The notes under the pieces: generated by a model
Told to the model about the DNA's origin: nothing
What the model saw: the letters and a program-made list of their open reading frames with translations, nothing else
Databases searched by the model: none
Position numbers and translations under genes: made by a program
In this document: positions 1 through 8,013 of the stretch, in pieces
Layout of the letters: every line of letters begins with the position of its first letter
How positions within the stretch are numbered: the stretch's first letter is position 1
NCBI GenBank assembly: GCA_001247695.2
Contig: LGRX02035267.1
Location: 1 to 15,262 of the forward strand
From: Cymbomonas tetramitiformis
Lineage: Eukaryota > Chlorophyta > Pyramimonadophyceae > Pyramimonadales > Pyramimonadaceae
Length of the DNA stretch: 15,262 bases
Direction: 5' to 3'

Positions 1-1
1 C

Positions 2-1615
2 GCCAAGCCGAACGACTGGTGCTTCAGCTTCGACCTCCAGGACGGTTACCACGTCGTGGGGATCGACCCCGCCTTCCAGGAGTATATGCAGATCGACGTG
101 CGGGGAAAGCTATTCCAGTGCGGCGCTCTTCCCTTCGGCTGGAACGACTCACCCCGAATCTTCGTGAAGGTCATGAAGGTGCTCGTGGAGTGCCTACGCT
201 CTCTGAGATCCGCGGCGGATCGACGAGAGGTGCGGAAGCTGCGAAGCGGAAGCAAGGTGCGAAGACGTTGGGCAGTTCGCAGACGAGCTGGTGGATGCGG
301 GCGCGAGGAGCATCAGCAGGGGGCAAGGGTGCTCCCCTACATGGACGATTTCTTGCTGCTGCTAAGCAGTCGTATCGAGGCGCTCAGGGCGCGCGAGTTG
401 ACGACTCGGGTCTTGGCGAGACTCGGGTTGTCACGCAACGAGAAGAAGGGGCAGTGGGAGCCGACGCAGCTGGTGGAGCACCTCGGGCTCGAGGTGGACC
501 TCAAGGCGGGCCAGTTCCGTGTGACACCGTCGAGATTGCAGAAGATCCACACGACCTCCAAGGCGCTTCTCAGCGAGACGTCTCGACAGCGGAGGTGGCT
601 CCAAGCTCGGAAGCTGGCAGCGTTCACGGGGCTCTGCCAGTCTGTATATCTGGCAGTCCCTCCGGCGAGATTGTATCTGAGAGAGCTTCACTTCGTGCTC
701 TCCACACGGCGGGGATGGGGGGCGAAGGTGAAGCTCACACGGCAGGCGTGGAGCGATATCGAGTGGTGGCTCCGGCTGCCGGCTCAGAGCCGGTGGAACG
801 GCCGCAAGATCTGGCGCAGCCCCACGAGAGCGAAGGTGCACACCGACGCCTCTCTGTTCGCATGGGGCGGGGTGCTGAACCTCAAGCACGCGGCAAGAGG
901 ATTCTGGTCCGACGAGTTGCGGCACCTCCACATCACGCACTTGGAGTTGGAGGCGGTCTACAAGACGGTGCAATCCTTCCTACGAGAGCTCACGGGCAAG
1001 GTGGTGCGCCTGTACAGCGACAACCAGGCGGTGGTGGCCATGCTATCACACGTCACGTCGCGCAACCCGGAGCTGATGCGGCGGATGCGGCGCCCGTGGA
1101 TCCTGCTGGACTTAAACGACATCGAGCTCCAAGCGAGGTACATCAGAAGCGAGGCAAACGAGTGGGCCGACCGCTTGTCTCGAGACCGGGACCTGGACGA
1201 CTGGCGGCTGAACCGCAGGTGGTTTCAGTGGGCAGAGCGGGAGTGGCACAAGCACACCGTGGACCGCTTCGCCTCCGAAATCTCCGCCCAGCTGCCACGC
1301 TACTACGCACAGTGGCACGATCCGGGGTGCGAGGGCGTGGACTCTTTGGCCTTTTCCTGGCTGGGAGAGGTCAATTGGGTAAACCCCCCGTGGTCCCTGC
1401 TCGACGAGGTGGCGCACAAGCTGCGGGAGGAAGGGTGCGCCGCCACGGTGGTGGCCCCCTACTGGCCGGGGCAGATGTGGTTCCAGCAGCTGGAGGCCAT
1501 GGCCGACGAGGTGGTGATCCTGCCCCGGAGCCGGGACCTCTTTACTCCCACCCCCGAGCTGCTCGGGGCCTCGAGCTGGGACGGCATCATGTTCCGCATC
1601 TCCGCCTCCCGGTGA
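2..1615 (+). CDS. DIRS-like retrotransposon RT-RNase H-methyltransferase polyprotein, 5' end outside window
   Basis: This reading frame is open from the window edge to the stop at 1613-1615. It starts inside the reverse transcriptase: motif A is FSFDLQDGYH (about 23-52), motif B is ALPFGWNDSPRIF (about 125-163) and the catalytic box YMDD is at 338-349. RNase H follows with all four expected acidic positions: HTDASLFAWGG (D at 845), LELEAV (E near 944-952), LYSDNQAVV (D at 1019) and NEWADRLSR (D at 1169). The C-terminal part contains HTVDRFASEIS and NPPW (1382-1393), the Dam-like N6-adenine methyltransferase domain that DIRS-group elements carry after RNase H. The order RT-RH-MT followed by a tyrosine recombinase, rather than a DDE integrase, defines the DIRS group. 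The visible part has no internal stop, so this polyprotein may be intact in sequence. The first ATG visible in frame is at 56, but the true start lies upstream of the window. Confidence 0.93.
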   Translation, partial: AKPNDWCFSFDLQDGYHVVGIDPAFQEYMQIDVRGKLFQCGALPFGWNDSPRIFVKVMKVLVECLRSLRSAADRREVRKLRSGSKVRRRWAVRRRAGGCGREEHQQGARVLPYMDDFLLLLSSRIEALRARELTTRVLARLGLSRNEKKGQWEPTQLVEHLGLEVDLKAGQFRVTPSRLQKIHTTSKALLSETSRQRRWLQARKLAAFTGLCQSVYLAVPPARLYLRELHFVLSTRRGWGAKVKLTRQAWSDIEWWLRLPAQSRWNGRKIWRSPTRAKVHTDASLFAWGGVLNLKHAARGFWSDELRHLHITHLELEAVYKTVQSFLRELTGKVVRLYSDNQAVVAMLSHVTSRNPELMRRMRRPWILLDLNDIELQARYIRSEANEWADRLSRDRDLDDWRLNRRWFQWAEREWHKHTVDRFASEISAQLPRYYAQWHDPGCEGVDSLAFSWLGEVNWVNPPWSLLDEVAHKLREEGCAATVVAPYWPGQMWFQQLEAMADEVVILPRSRDLFTPTPELLGASSWDGIMFRISASR

Positions 1616-2946
1616 GCCATTACTTGCAGGACGGAAGGCGGGCGGCCGAGCGGGCTCCGCGGGTGGGGCTGGCGAGTGGCTGCAGGGTGAAGGTGTACTG
1701 GCCCCAGGATGATGCCTGGTACACCGGCACCGTGGGGGACACCGGGTCGGGCGGCCTGACCCACATTGACTACGACGATGGTGACCAGGAGGACCTGGAC
1801 ATGAGCCAGGAGCGATATGAGGTGCTTCCGCCGGCGGTGCAGGAGGTGACCGGCTGGGATGCAGCCCTTCAGGAGCGCTGGAGGGGGGAGCTGGGGGACA
1901 GTTCCCTCACGGAGCTGGCGGTGCAGATGCAGGGGGCAGCATTGGGGGACAAGACGGTGGGCAACTACCGGCCGAAGGCTCGAGACTTCATGACATTCTG
2001 TGAGGCCGAGGGCAGGCAGTGGCTTCCGGCGATGGAGGCCACAGTGCGGCTGTACATTGCCCACATGTTGGACAAGGGCACAGTGCAGGCGTCCAACATG
2101 CAGCCTTACCTGTCCGCCATCAACAACTACCACGAGGACATGGGGTTCTCCGGGCCTGCCAAGGGCCAGGCGGTCTCCCGAGCAGTGAAGGGCATGTCCC
2201 GCCTCCAGGTGCAGGCGGCTGAGGCCGCGGGTGAGGAGCAGACGGTGCGGACCTGGCTGCCTGCCAGGCATGTCTCGGCAGTGCATGAGCACGGGCTGGG
2301 GCTGGAGCCAGTGGGCCGGGCGGCCACGGAGCTGCTCAGGGCGTGCGCCTACGTGGTGTTTGCCTTTGTCACCTTCGGCTGGAGACAGGCGTCTCCATGC
2401 GCAGGGAGCACATCAGCATCACGGACAGTGACGTCTCCGAGGTTCTCCACAGGGAGAAGGGCAGGGGGCACGTGCACCTCAGGAGGCGGCTCACCATCCC
2501 GGCGGCGGGGGTGGCCTGGCTGGTGCAGCTCCTGCAGCGCTGGCAGCAGGTACGGGATGCCTGTTGGGGGCAGCGCCCGGTGACGGACTCGGAGGTGCAG
2601 GGCAGCTACTGGAGGCTGCCGTGGGAGCATGGTAAGCTCCGGTCGGCGCAGGCTAATGACTGGGTGCAGTTGGCATTGGAGAAGCTGGGGTGTGTCCCTC
2701 CGGAAGGGGGGGCACTTCTCGGGCCACAGCACCCGCAAGGGGGCTTGTACTTGTGCCAGGGCTGTGGGCGCGGCGCTCGAGAGGTGCTGCTTCCTGGGCG
2801 GCTGGTACCAGCTGTCCTCCGCCATCCACTCCTATATTGACCCGACAGCCGTCCCCGACGAGCACATGGAGAGGTACTTCGGGTGGACCACTCCGAGATG
2901 GCGGCAGCAGCAGCAACGGCAGCCTGGCACGGAGCAGTGTGCCTGA
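1616..2946 (+). pseudogene. DIRS-like tyrosine recombinase with N-terminal Tudor-like domain, two frameshifts
   Basis: The frame directly overlapping the end of the RT polyprotein (frame 1) reads through 1616 with no stop. At about 1675-1833 it encodes a small Tudor/PWWP-like module: CRVKVYWPQDDAWYTGTV, then HIDYDDGDQEDLD. A helical DNA-binding region typical of YR N-termini follows (about 1855-2230). The catalytic part is scattered over frames. Frame 1 is left near 2380, frame 3 carries RLETGVSMRREHISI (catalytic Arg candidate) and on to about 2705, and a seven-G run near 2705-2711 returns to frame 1. There the box-II motif GHSTRKG (H-x-x-R at 2725-2736), a Trp in GGW (2803) and the nucleophile Tyr in SYIDP (2833-2835) are present; the stop is at 2944. 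All key residues survive, so the breaks are either recent or sequencing indels. No ATG precedes the Tudor-like module in this frame; the first one after the RT stop is at 1801. Confidence 0.82.
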
Positions 2947-2991
2947 ATGATCTCTGTTACATGGCAATGAGATGTGACGTGCAAAAGAAAT
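2933..2991 (+). repeat. End motif of DIRS-like element, copy B1
   Basis: AGCAGTGTGCCTG (2933-2945), which overlaps the last codons and stop of the YR, is followed after 16 bases by TGGCAATGAGATGTGACGTG and CAAAAGAAAT (2962-2991). The same two blocks recur at 3336-3379 with one substitution and a shorter spacer. This fits the B1 part of a split direct repeat. Confidence 0.7.
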
Positions 2992-3335
2992 GGTTAAATT
3001 GGAGCTTGCGGAATTTTAGAGGTTTCTGTGCCGGTTCTGCCGGTCGACCAGAGTTTTCCTAGCCGTCAGATCAAAAGTCATCAGCTGAGTTTAGATCGAA
3101 AGGCTTCACACACAACAATATTTAGGTTTACCGTTCCGGGAATCCGCAGCTCTGTTCTTTTGCCTTCCCTACCCACCAAACTCAGAAGACTCTGAACATT
3201 TTGCCTTAGAAGCTGTGTATCAGCCTAGAAAGCATGTGAAGGTGTGAATCAGCCTAGAAAAAACATTCCAAAAAGAGATTTTCTCTCACACACTAAAAGC
3301 ATGTAGGAAGAAAGCTATTTTCTAATGATATGTTA
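2992..3335 (+). other. 3' noncoding region of DIRS-like element
   Basis: No coding signal is visible in this 344-base AT-rich stretch between the two end motifs. It contains a short direct repeat, ATCAGCCTAGAAA, near 3218 and 3247. By position it would be the A2 part in a B1-A2-B2 terminus. Its right half shares several words with 8440-8665. Confidence 0.5.
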
Positions 3336-3379
3336 AGCAGTGTGCCTGTTGGCAATGAGATGTGAAGTGCAAAAGAAAT
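3336..3379 (+). repeat. End motif of DIRS-like element, copy B2
   Basis: AGCAGTGTGCCTG (3336-3348) is followed directly by TGGCAATGAGATGTGAAGTG and CAAAAGAAAT (3350-3379), matching 2933-2991 except for one base and the spacer. A (TA)-rich stretch, ATATATATATTCGATATAT, follows and may mark the junction with the second element. Confidence 0.7.
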
Positions 3380-3471
3380 ATATATATTCGATATATTTCT
3401 GTGCGGCACGCTGCAATTTAAACCACAAACCCTTTTCAGCGGTAAGCTTACCAGGAATCTGCTCCAGCCCA

Positions 3472-4485
3472 ATGACTGGAAGCACAGGTGAAGTTATTCC
3501 GGGGCAGCCCCAGGTCACCACAGCTGGTGAACCTGACCCTGGAACTCCAGATCTGACCGTAGCTAGACAGCTAGAGTTAAAGATGCTTGCTCAACAGATG
3601 CAGCATCAGCAAGAGGCCCACGATGCGGCCATGCAACAACGCGAGGCAACTAGAGAGCAGAACGATCTGCAGTTCTTGTACCAAGCAGATGAAAGTGCTC
3701 AAAGAAGAGTCCTCATCGGGATCAACCGGCCAGAAGACTGCAGCTGCAAATTCTGGTGACACGGAGCTGAAGAAATTAAAAAGTCTCTCGTACGTCCCGT
3801 GCGCTCCTGTCAACCCTTTTCCAACACAGCCCGACACCATGACGGATTGTATGCCAAAGCTGTACGACTTGTTGGGCGACAAGACTCGCACAGCTCTGTG
3901 CAAGAAGGCCAACTCGAGTATGAAGTACGAGCAGATGGTCTTGGGGCCGACCTTGGCCTACCTCTACGACGCAGCGGTCTACGCAGAGACCGCCTTGGAC
4001 CTGATTCAAGACCTGCCTATGGCGGAACAGACCCCGTTTCTTAACGACTTGTTCTCCTGTATGACAGAATGCCGCGGGGCTACAACACGCAGAAGGGGGT
4101 GTACTCCATGCTCTGCAACCGCTACACGATCATTGATTACCGTGCGATGCTGGTACAACGTGGCTCACGGAGGCACGGAGGTTGTACGCGCCAAGCTTGC
4201 TTTCATGGAGAAGAAGATTATTGGTATGCTTGCTCCGAAGGCATGGTGTCCGACTCTGGGCTGACCAAGTGGCTAGCTGAATTCGACACCTTCAAGACGA
4301 AAGTTGTGATGACGACGACGGCAAGACAAGCAGCGGACACCCTGAACAAGCAAGGACGCAGCGACCACCGTGTTGGTGGTCGATGTGGCGAAGCTCCGGC
4401 GAGGACACCACCACACTCTCCGGATAAGAGCGCCAAGGGCGCTAAGCCAGAAAGGGCTAAAGGTGCCTCTTGGCACCTGTCCTAA
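3472..4485 (+). pseudogene. Gag-like region of DIRS-like copy 2, frameshifted
   Basis: The call rests mainly on position, directly upstream of a DIRS RT. Frame 1 from the ATG at 3472 encodes a Gln/Glu-rich, probably coiled-coil stretch (LEKLAQQM-like helices: LKMLAQQMQHQQEAHDA, QQREATREQNDLQFLYQ) and stops at 3757-3759. The apparent continuation is in frame 2 from about 3745 (PDTMTDCMPKLYDLLGDKT, ALDLIQDLPMAEQTPFLND), then frame 1 near 4069 (YNTQKGVYSMLCNRY), frame 2 near 4160 (KLAFMEKKIIGMLAPKAW) and frame 1 again (LTKWLAEFDTFKTKVV). At least four frame changes are therefore needed, and the gene is dead. A Lys/Arg/Ser/Pro-rich tail ends at 4485. No clear zinc knuckle is seen. The N-terminal start is uncertain because the same frame is open from 3340. 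Confidence 0.5.
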
Positions 4486-4602
4486 CCCCTGTCGCTCCGG
4501 GGGTTCAGGTCAAGCGGCGCACGATACAAGAGTATGCGCGAAGCCGCAGAAGAGCGTGGTGCTAGCAGCGAGGCGCTGCAATGAATCGCTTGCGGAGTAA
4601 AG

Positions 4603-5835
4603 ATGCGGTGGGTCAAAGGTGTACCACCCAAGTTCCATCGCATGACCTCGCTATTGGATCTAACGGCGGCGCAACACGAGTGTGGCTGGACATCGAGACG
4701 GACCATGTTTTACGGTAAGGCGCGTGGGAACCAGTACGGCGATGTCGCCACGTATCGCGCGTGTTCCAGGGACGAACTCATGGAGATTGGTGATGGACTT
4801 CAGGTGGTTGAACACCTTCTGCCTGAGATCCAAGTGCAAGATGGAGACCCTGAAGAAGCTGTGAAGGCTGGCGAGTCAGGCGACTGGTGCTTCTCATTCG
4901 ACCTCAAGGACGGGTACCACGCAGTGGGGATCAACCCGGACTTCCAAGAGTTCCAGGAGTTCATGCAGTTCCACATTCAGGGGGTGCTGTACCAATGCGG
5001 TGCACTGCCCTTTGGGTGGATGGACTCACCACAGATCTTCGTCAAGTTGATGAAGACGCTCATGGAGCTGATTCGCTCCCCGCGAGCGGAAGAGGATCGG
5101 CACGAAGTCGAGAAGCTGAAAGATGGACAAGAAGTACGACGATTATGGGCGGTGCCCCGGCGAGACGGTGGCCTATGACGACACTCGGACTAGGCTGGGG
5201 TGAGGGTACTTCCATACAAGGTGAAGCTGAGGAGGCAAGGCTGGGGGGGGGGCTACAATGGTGGTCCAAACTACCAGCGACGAGTCGGTGGAACGGGCGC
5301 AAAATATGGCGGAGTCCGACCAGGGCAAAGATACACACCGACTCCTTCCTGTTTGCGTGGGGAGGCGTGCTGAACCTGAAGAAGGAAACACGTGGATTTT
5401 GGCCGGACGAGCTCGGGAACTCCACATCACCCATTTCGAGCTGGAGGCGGTGGACAAGACCGTCAGATTGTTCCTCACCGAGCTAGAGGGGAAGGTCATA
5501 CGACTCGACTGCGACAACCAGGCAGTGGTCGCGATGCTCTCTTGCTTCACGTCCCGGAACCCAGACTTGATGCAATGTATGCGGAAGCTCTGGCTACTGT
5601 GCTGCAGGCGAGTTACATCCGCAGCGAAGCCAACGAATGGGCAGAGCGGCTCTCACAGGACAAGGACCTCGACGACTGGAGGATCAACGACGGGCGTTGG
5701 TTCAAATACGGCGAGGAGCACTGGGGGAAGCACTCGGTGGATCACTTCGCGTCCGAGATCTCGGCGCAGCTACCGAGGTACTACAGTGCCTGGCACAACC
5801 CGGGCTGCAAGGGGGTGGATACGACTGGCGGGTAG
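4603..5835 (+). pseudogene. RT-RNase H of DIRS-like copy 2, with internal deletion and 3' truncation
   Basis: This region is homologous to the RT-RH part of copy 1. RWVKGVPPKFHR (4606 on, frame 1) and RLVMDFRWLNTFC with KMETLKKL (to 4864, frame 2) are the N-terminal RT motifs. After a frame change come FSFDLKDGYHAVGINPDF and QCGALPFGWMDSPQIFVKL. Relative to copy 1 it has a 9-base duplication (FQEFQEFM against FQEYM, near 4942-4965). At about 5175 the sequence jumps from the linker to a point after the RT thumb, removing roughly 340 bases including YMDD. RNase H then continues in three frames: SRWNGRKIW, HFELEAVDKTVRLFL with LDCDNQAVVAML, and YIRSEANEWAERLS. Similarity ends at PGCKGVD near 5820, so the methyltransferase, Tudor and YR parts are missing. 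Confidence 0.85.
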
Positions 5836-6081
5836 GCCCCAACGTACACTTCGCAATTTCTTTTGCGAAATATAGGGGGGGTAAAAATATATATATTTCT
5901 TGAGAAATTCAAAAATGCTGAGAAATATTCTGAAATCTGAAAAAAACATAGAGGGGATAGCGCGAAATAAAAAATAAAGATCTCGCCTGTTTTAAAAGGA
6001 ATGTAAATTTTCGCCTGCTGGCAGGGGGAGCACAACTTATGTTTATACACTTATGTAGGTCAATTGCAACATCAAACCCAC
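5836..6081. other. AT-rich DNA between retroelement and cyclase exon; no gene seen
   Basis: This is AT-rich sequence with short runs (AAAAATATATATATTTCTTG near 5883) and no coding signal on either strand. It lies at the 3' side of the last visible cyclase exon, directly after a splice donor, so it is probably intronic. No acceptor with a plausible cyclase C-terminal exon was found here. Confidence 0.5.
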
Positions 6082-6276
6082 CTGGACTTCGATCGCTTCG
6101 CAGCCGCTGCCACTGTCAGGCACCGCCTGGTGCCTCTCGCGAGGAAGCTGCTCACGAGGTTGCTCAAGGATCGCTGCAGTTGCTTCTGAGAGGGAGATGC
6201 TGCCCCACCGCGCCTTAGACTGCATTCGCGAGGCCGTGTTGACCGTGTCCCCAAACAGCCGGTACCGAGGCCCCAC
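6082..6276 (-). CDS. Class III adenylate/guanylate cyclase, exon with the [10 protein letters not shown] motif
   Basis: This is the most 3' visible exon of a minus-strand cyclase gene. It starts after a TTTAG acceptor (6278-6277) and ends at a CAG|GTGGGT donor (intron from 6081). Its 65 codons begin [20 protein letters not shown], the class III cyclase signature with the Asn and Arg (N-T-A-S-R) that contact the transition state, and continue [12 protein letters not shown]. It joins in phase 0 to the exon at 6955-7210, giving GGVVGQ followed by [10 protein letters not shown], as in canonical guanylate cyclase domains. The exon ends with CEAIEVQ where family members read (G)EIEVKGKG, so the domain should continue in another exon below 6082; none was recognised. 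The product converts ATP or GTP to the cyclic nucleotide; substrate choice cannot be settled from the motifs here. Confidence 0.88.
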
Positions 6277-6954
6277 CTAAACCCCCCACCTCCCCGATAT
6301 AGGTCCTTAGTGCAAGATGCTCGTAGCCAGGGGCTCTGGGCTTCGACTTTCAACAGTAAGCAGTCAAAGTGAAGTGCATTGCATATCCCTGCAACCCAGG
6401 TATCAACTCGAATAAACACTCTACTGCGATAGTTGCAGGCGGTCATGATCATGCTCGGGAGAAATGCTATACAAGCACCAAACCTTCAGCTTTGTTGCGC
6501 CCATTACCTTCCATTGTGATAGCTGGCTGACCTCCCACTGTGACAGCTGGCTGACCTCCCACTGTGACAGCTGGCTGACCTCCCACTGTGACAGCTGGCT
6601 GACCTCCGAATGAAGCTGCAGCGGAGAGGCACTTCTGCTCCCGCTGACAGGCTCTGCATATCAGATGGGAGTTCATGGGATGCCTAGACTTATAAAAAGA
6701 CTGCCTCGTCGTCAATGCATGTCGTGATCGCATGCAAGCGATTTCTGATTCAGATCAACTGGATGTGACATTTGTTGCAGCAGTAGCTGTGCCATCCACA
6801 ACGTGACGAATTGAGCAGCCGAAATCGATGAGACGAGCTCGCCAGTTGCCACAGGTGCCCGCCCGACGGCTGCCCGCAAGGAGCGACAGCCTAGGCCAAC
6901 GCCCACCCCCTCACTCAGGGGGTAACTTCGTCCTTCACGTTTTCCCTTCCTTAC
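6277..6954 (-). other. Cyclase intron (678 bases)
   Basis: The intron is bounded by CAG|GTAAGG at 6954 and TTTAG at 6277 on the minus strand. Apart from a 24-base tandem repeat at 6517-6607, nothing coding was recognised. Confidence 0.85.
6517..6607. repeat. 24-bp tandem repeat, about 3.8 copies
   Basis: Units start at 6517, 6541, 6565 and 6589 (partial). The core is GACAGCTGGCTGACCTCC followed by CACTG. Only one base differs among the units (GATAG in the first). The repeat lies in the cyclase intron and gives an in-frame Val-Gly-Gly-Gln-Pro-Ala repeat on the minus strand that is unlikely to be translated. Confidence 0.95.
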
Positions 6955-7210
6955 CTGTCCGACGACTCCACCGAAGACTTCCCCGCTGTGCAGGCCGATA
7001 CGTATCTTGACTTGAATCCCCGGCGCCCACTCGTTGTTCAGCTCCTGAAGCTGCATTGCGAGGTCTGCCATGATATGGGCATGGTGTGGATGGGCTTCAG
7101 GGACCCCGGTAGATGCCATGTAGATGCTGTGGATGGTCTCTACTTTGTACACATCCGGGAACCCATACTCGAGAATGGTGTCCATTTGTCCAAACAACTG
7201 ATTCACCTTC
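6955..7210 (-). CDS. Class III adenylate/guanylate cyclase, central catalytic exon
   Basis: The acceptor is TTGGGACAG (ending at 7211) and the donor is CAG|GTAAGG (intron from 6954). The single leading base completes an AAG codon with the two bases left by the exon at 7719-7973; the exon then runs for 85 codons and ends in phase 0. The product reads VNQLFGQMDTILEYG, DVYKVETIHSIYMASTG and KIRIGLHSGEVFGGVVG. These are the conserved F-D-x-x-x-x-x-G, VYKVETIGDAYM-like and R-(I)-G-(I/L)-H-S-G segments of class III cyclases. The second metal/adenine region has HSIYM where most family members have GDAYM, so the Asp that often specifies metal or base contacts at this place is replaced (His-Ser). This could alter activity. 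Confidence 0.92.
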
Positions 7211-7718
7211 CTGTCCCAATTACCGCACCCACGGCGGAAAGTCACGGTCTTCTAACAAACACGATATGAGACTACATATGGGAAACTCCACTCAGTTGGA
7301 ATGGAACGTGGCCACCATGTGCCACTAAAGTTGAGTGTGGATTCGAAGAATGTCAGAGCTGTTCGCCATCGGCGTACAACTTCGGCAGTTTGAATCGACG
7401 AGTGGCAAGACGATGTGAGGCGTCACCCACCCGAACATCCACCCGTGGCAGCTTTCTTGGCAATGAAGATGATAATGCGGCATCCAAAGCGGTGCCATTC
7501 GGGCCGTGTGCTAGTTCAACTAAATAAGTTGCACTGCAATTGAGATTTGTTTGCCAGTTTTGAGTGACTAGTCGAATTGGCACCAGTCCCATAGCGACCC
7601 TTCCAGGAGGGCTTGCAGAAATAAGGATAAGTCACCGCAGCAAGGCAGTAGGGTTGGAGAGGACCGTTTAAGATGGATAGGCTGTCAGTTTTAATGGTGA
7701 TTCAGTCGAGTTCCTTAC
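7211..7718 (-). other. Cyclase intron (508 bases)
   Basis: The intron runs from the donor CAA|GTAAGG (7718 downward) to the acceptor GGGACAG at 7211. The reading phases of the flanking exons match across it (two bases plus one). No repeat or gene was recognised inside it. Confidence 0.85.
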
Positions 7719-7973
7719 TTGAGGACATCGGTCATCGGCAGCTGACTCGCAACTTCGTGTAGGTTGATCTCCACGAACATAATGGTCGCATGCTCAAAAG
7801 TCGTGCCGAAGTGTGACAACGATCGCTTCTCATGCAAGAGATCTTGGACGACTTTCTCCGGGAGCATGTTGTTGAGCAGATTGTTGTAGGCTTCATTCCG
7901 CCCCTGTTTTGCATCGATCCAGCATTCCACCGACTCGGTCTGCCTCACGAACCGCCTTGAGATATACACGTGC
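7719..7973 (-). CDS. Class III adenylate/guanylate cyclase, exon with linker helix and start of catalytic domain
   Basis: This is the 5'-most confident exon of the cyclase. It carries AYNNLLNNMLPEKVVQDLL, the LL-x-x-MLP-x-x-V-x-x-x-L linker helix that precedes class III catalytic domains, then FEHATIMFVEINLHEVAS, equivalent to the (E)-x-ATI-x-F-x-D-I-x-x-F segment. The usual first metal-binding Asp is Glu here (FVEIN), and the second position (x-D/GF) is also not standard. The donor CAA|GTAAGG ends the exon in phase 2. The acceptor CATTTCACAG at 7980-7974 gives 255 bases in phase with the next exon. The frame is also open upstream to 8059 through a 39-base stretch divisible by three, so the exon may extend further; hydrophobic ELLACLCMAA lies there. 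The gene's 5' end was not found. Confidence 0.82.
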
Positions 7974-8013
7974 CTGTGAAATGTAGACAAGTAGGCCACG
8001 TTCCCAGGTGACC

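Larger units (their letters stand above)
1..3379 (+). mobile_element. DIRS-like retrotransposon, copy 1 (5' part outside window)
   Basis: This entry covers the RT-RH-MT polyprotein, the overlapping Tudor-YR frame and about 430 bases of 3' noncoding DNA. The coding part is strongly GC-rich, while the DNA after 2947 is much more AT-rich. The right boundary is placed at the second copy of an end motif (3336-3379) because DIRS/PAT elements end in split direct repeats; this boundary is inferred. The element lies antisense to the cyclase gene found at 6082-7973. Confidence 0.75.
3380..5835 (+). mobile_element. DIRS-like retrotransposon, copy 2, decayed
   Basis: This entry covers the gag-like and RT-RH remnants in the same orientation as copy 1, directly downstream of its end motif. 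Protein similarity to copy 1 is high in RT and RNase H, but nucleotide divergence, lower GC and many frameshifts show it is an older or faster decayed relative. The left boundary is inferred from the repeat at 3336-3379; the right boundary is where similarity to copy 1 stops. Confidence 0.7.

Noticed and set aside
19..1615. Frame 1 open reading frame overlapping the RT polyprotein
   Set aside because: Only the part after about 1616 has domain content. The earlier part is Arg/Gly/Ala-rich shadow coding caused by high GC, while frame 2 carries all RT, RNase H and methyltransferase motifs.
431..2292. Long minus-strand frames opposite the DIRS-like genes (431-973, 1459-2292)
   Set aside because: They are antisense shadows of the retroelement genes in GC-rich DNA; their His/Leu/Pro-rich products have no recognisable domain.
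6467..6733. Minus-strand frame with a repeated VGGQPAVT peptide
   Set aside because: It comes from the 24-bp tandem repeat inside an intron whose splice sites and phases are well supported.
6828..7328. Plus-strand frames across 6828-7328
   Set aside because: They are opposite the cyclase exon and its introns; the minus strand carries the conserved catalytic motifs.
7974..8012. A 39-base intron between the cyclase exon and the ELLACLCMAA segment
   Set aside because: Splice-like ends and phase are compatible, but the length is divisible by three and the frame is open, so retention explains it equally well. It is too short to claim.
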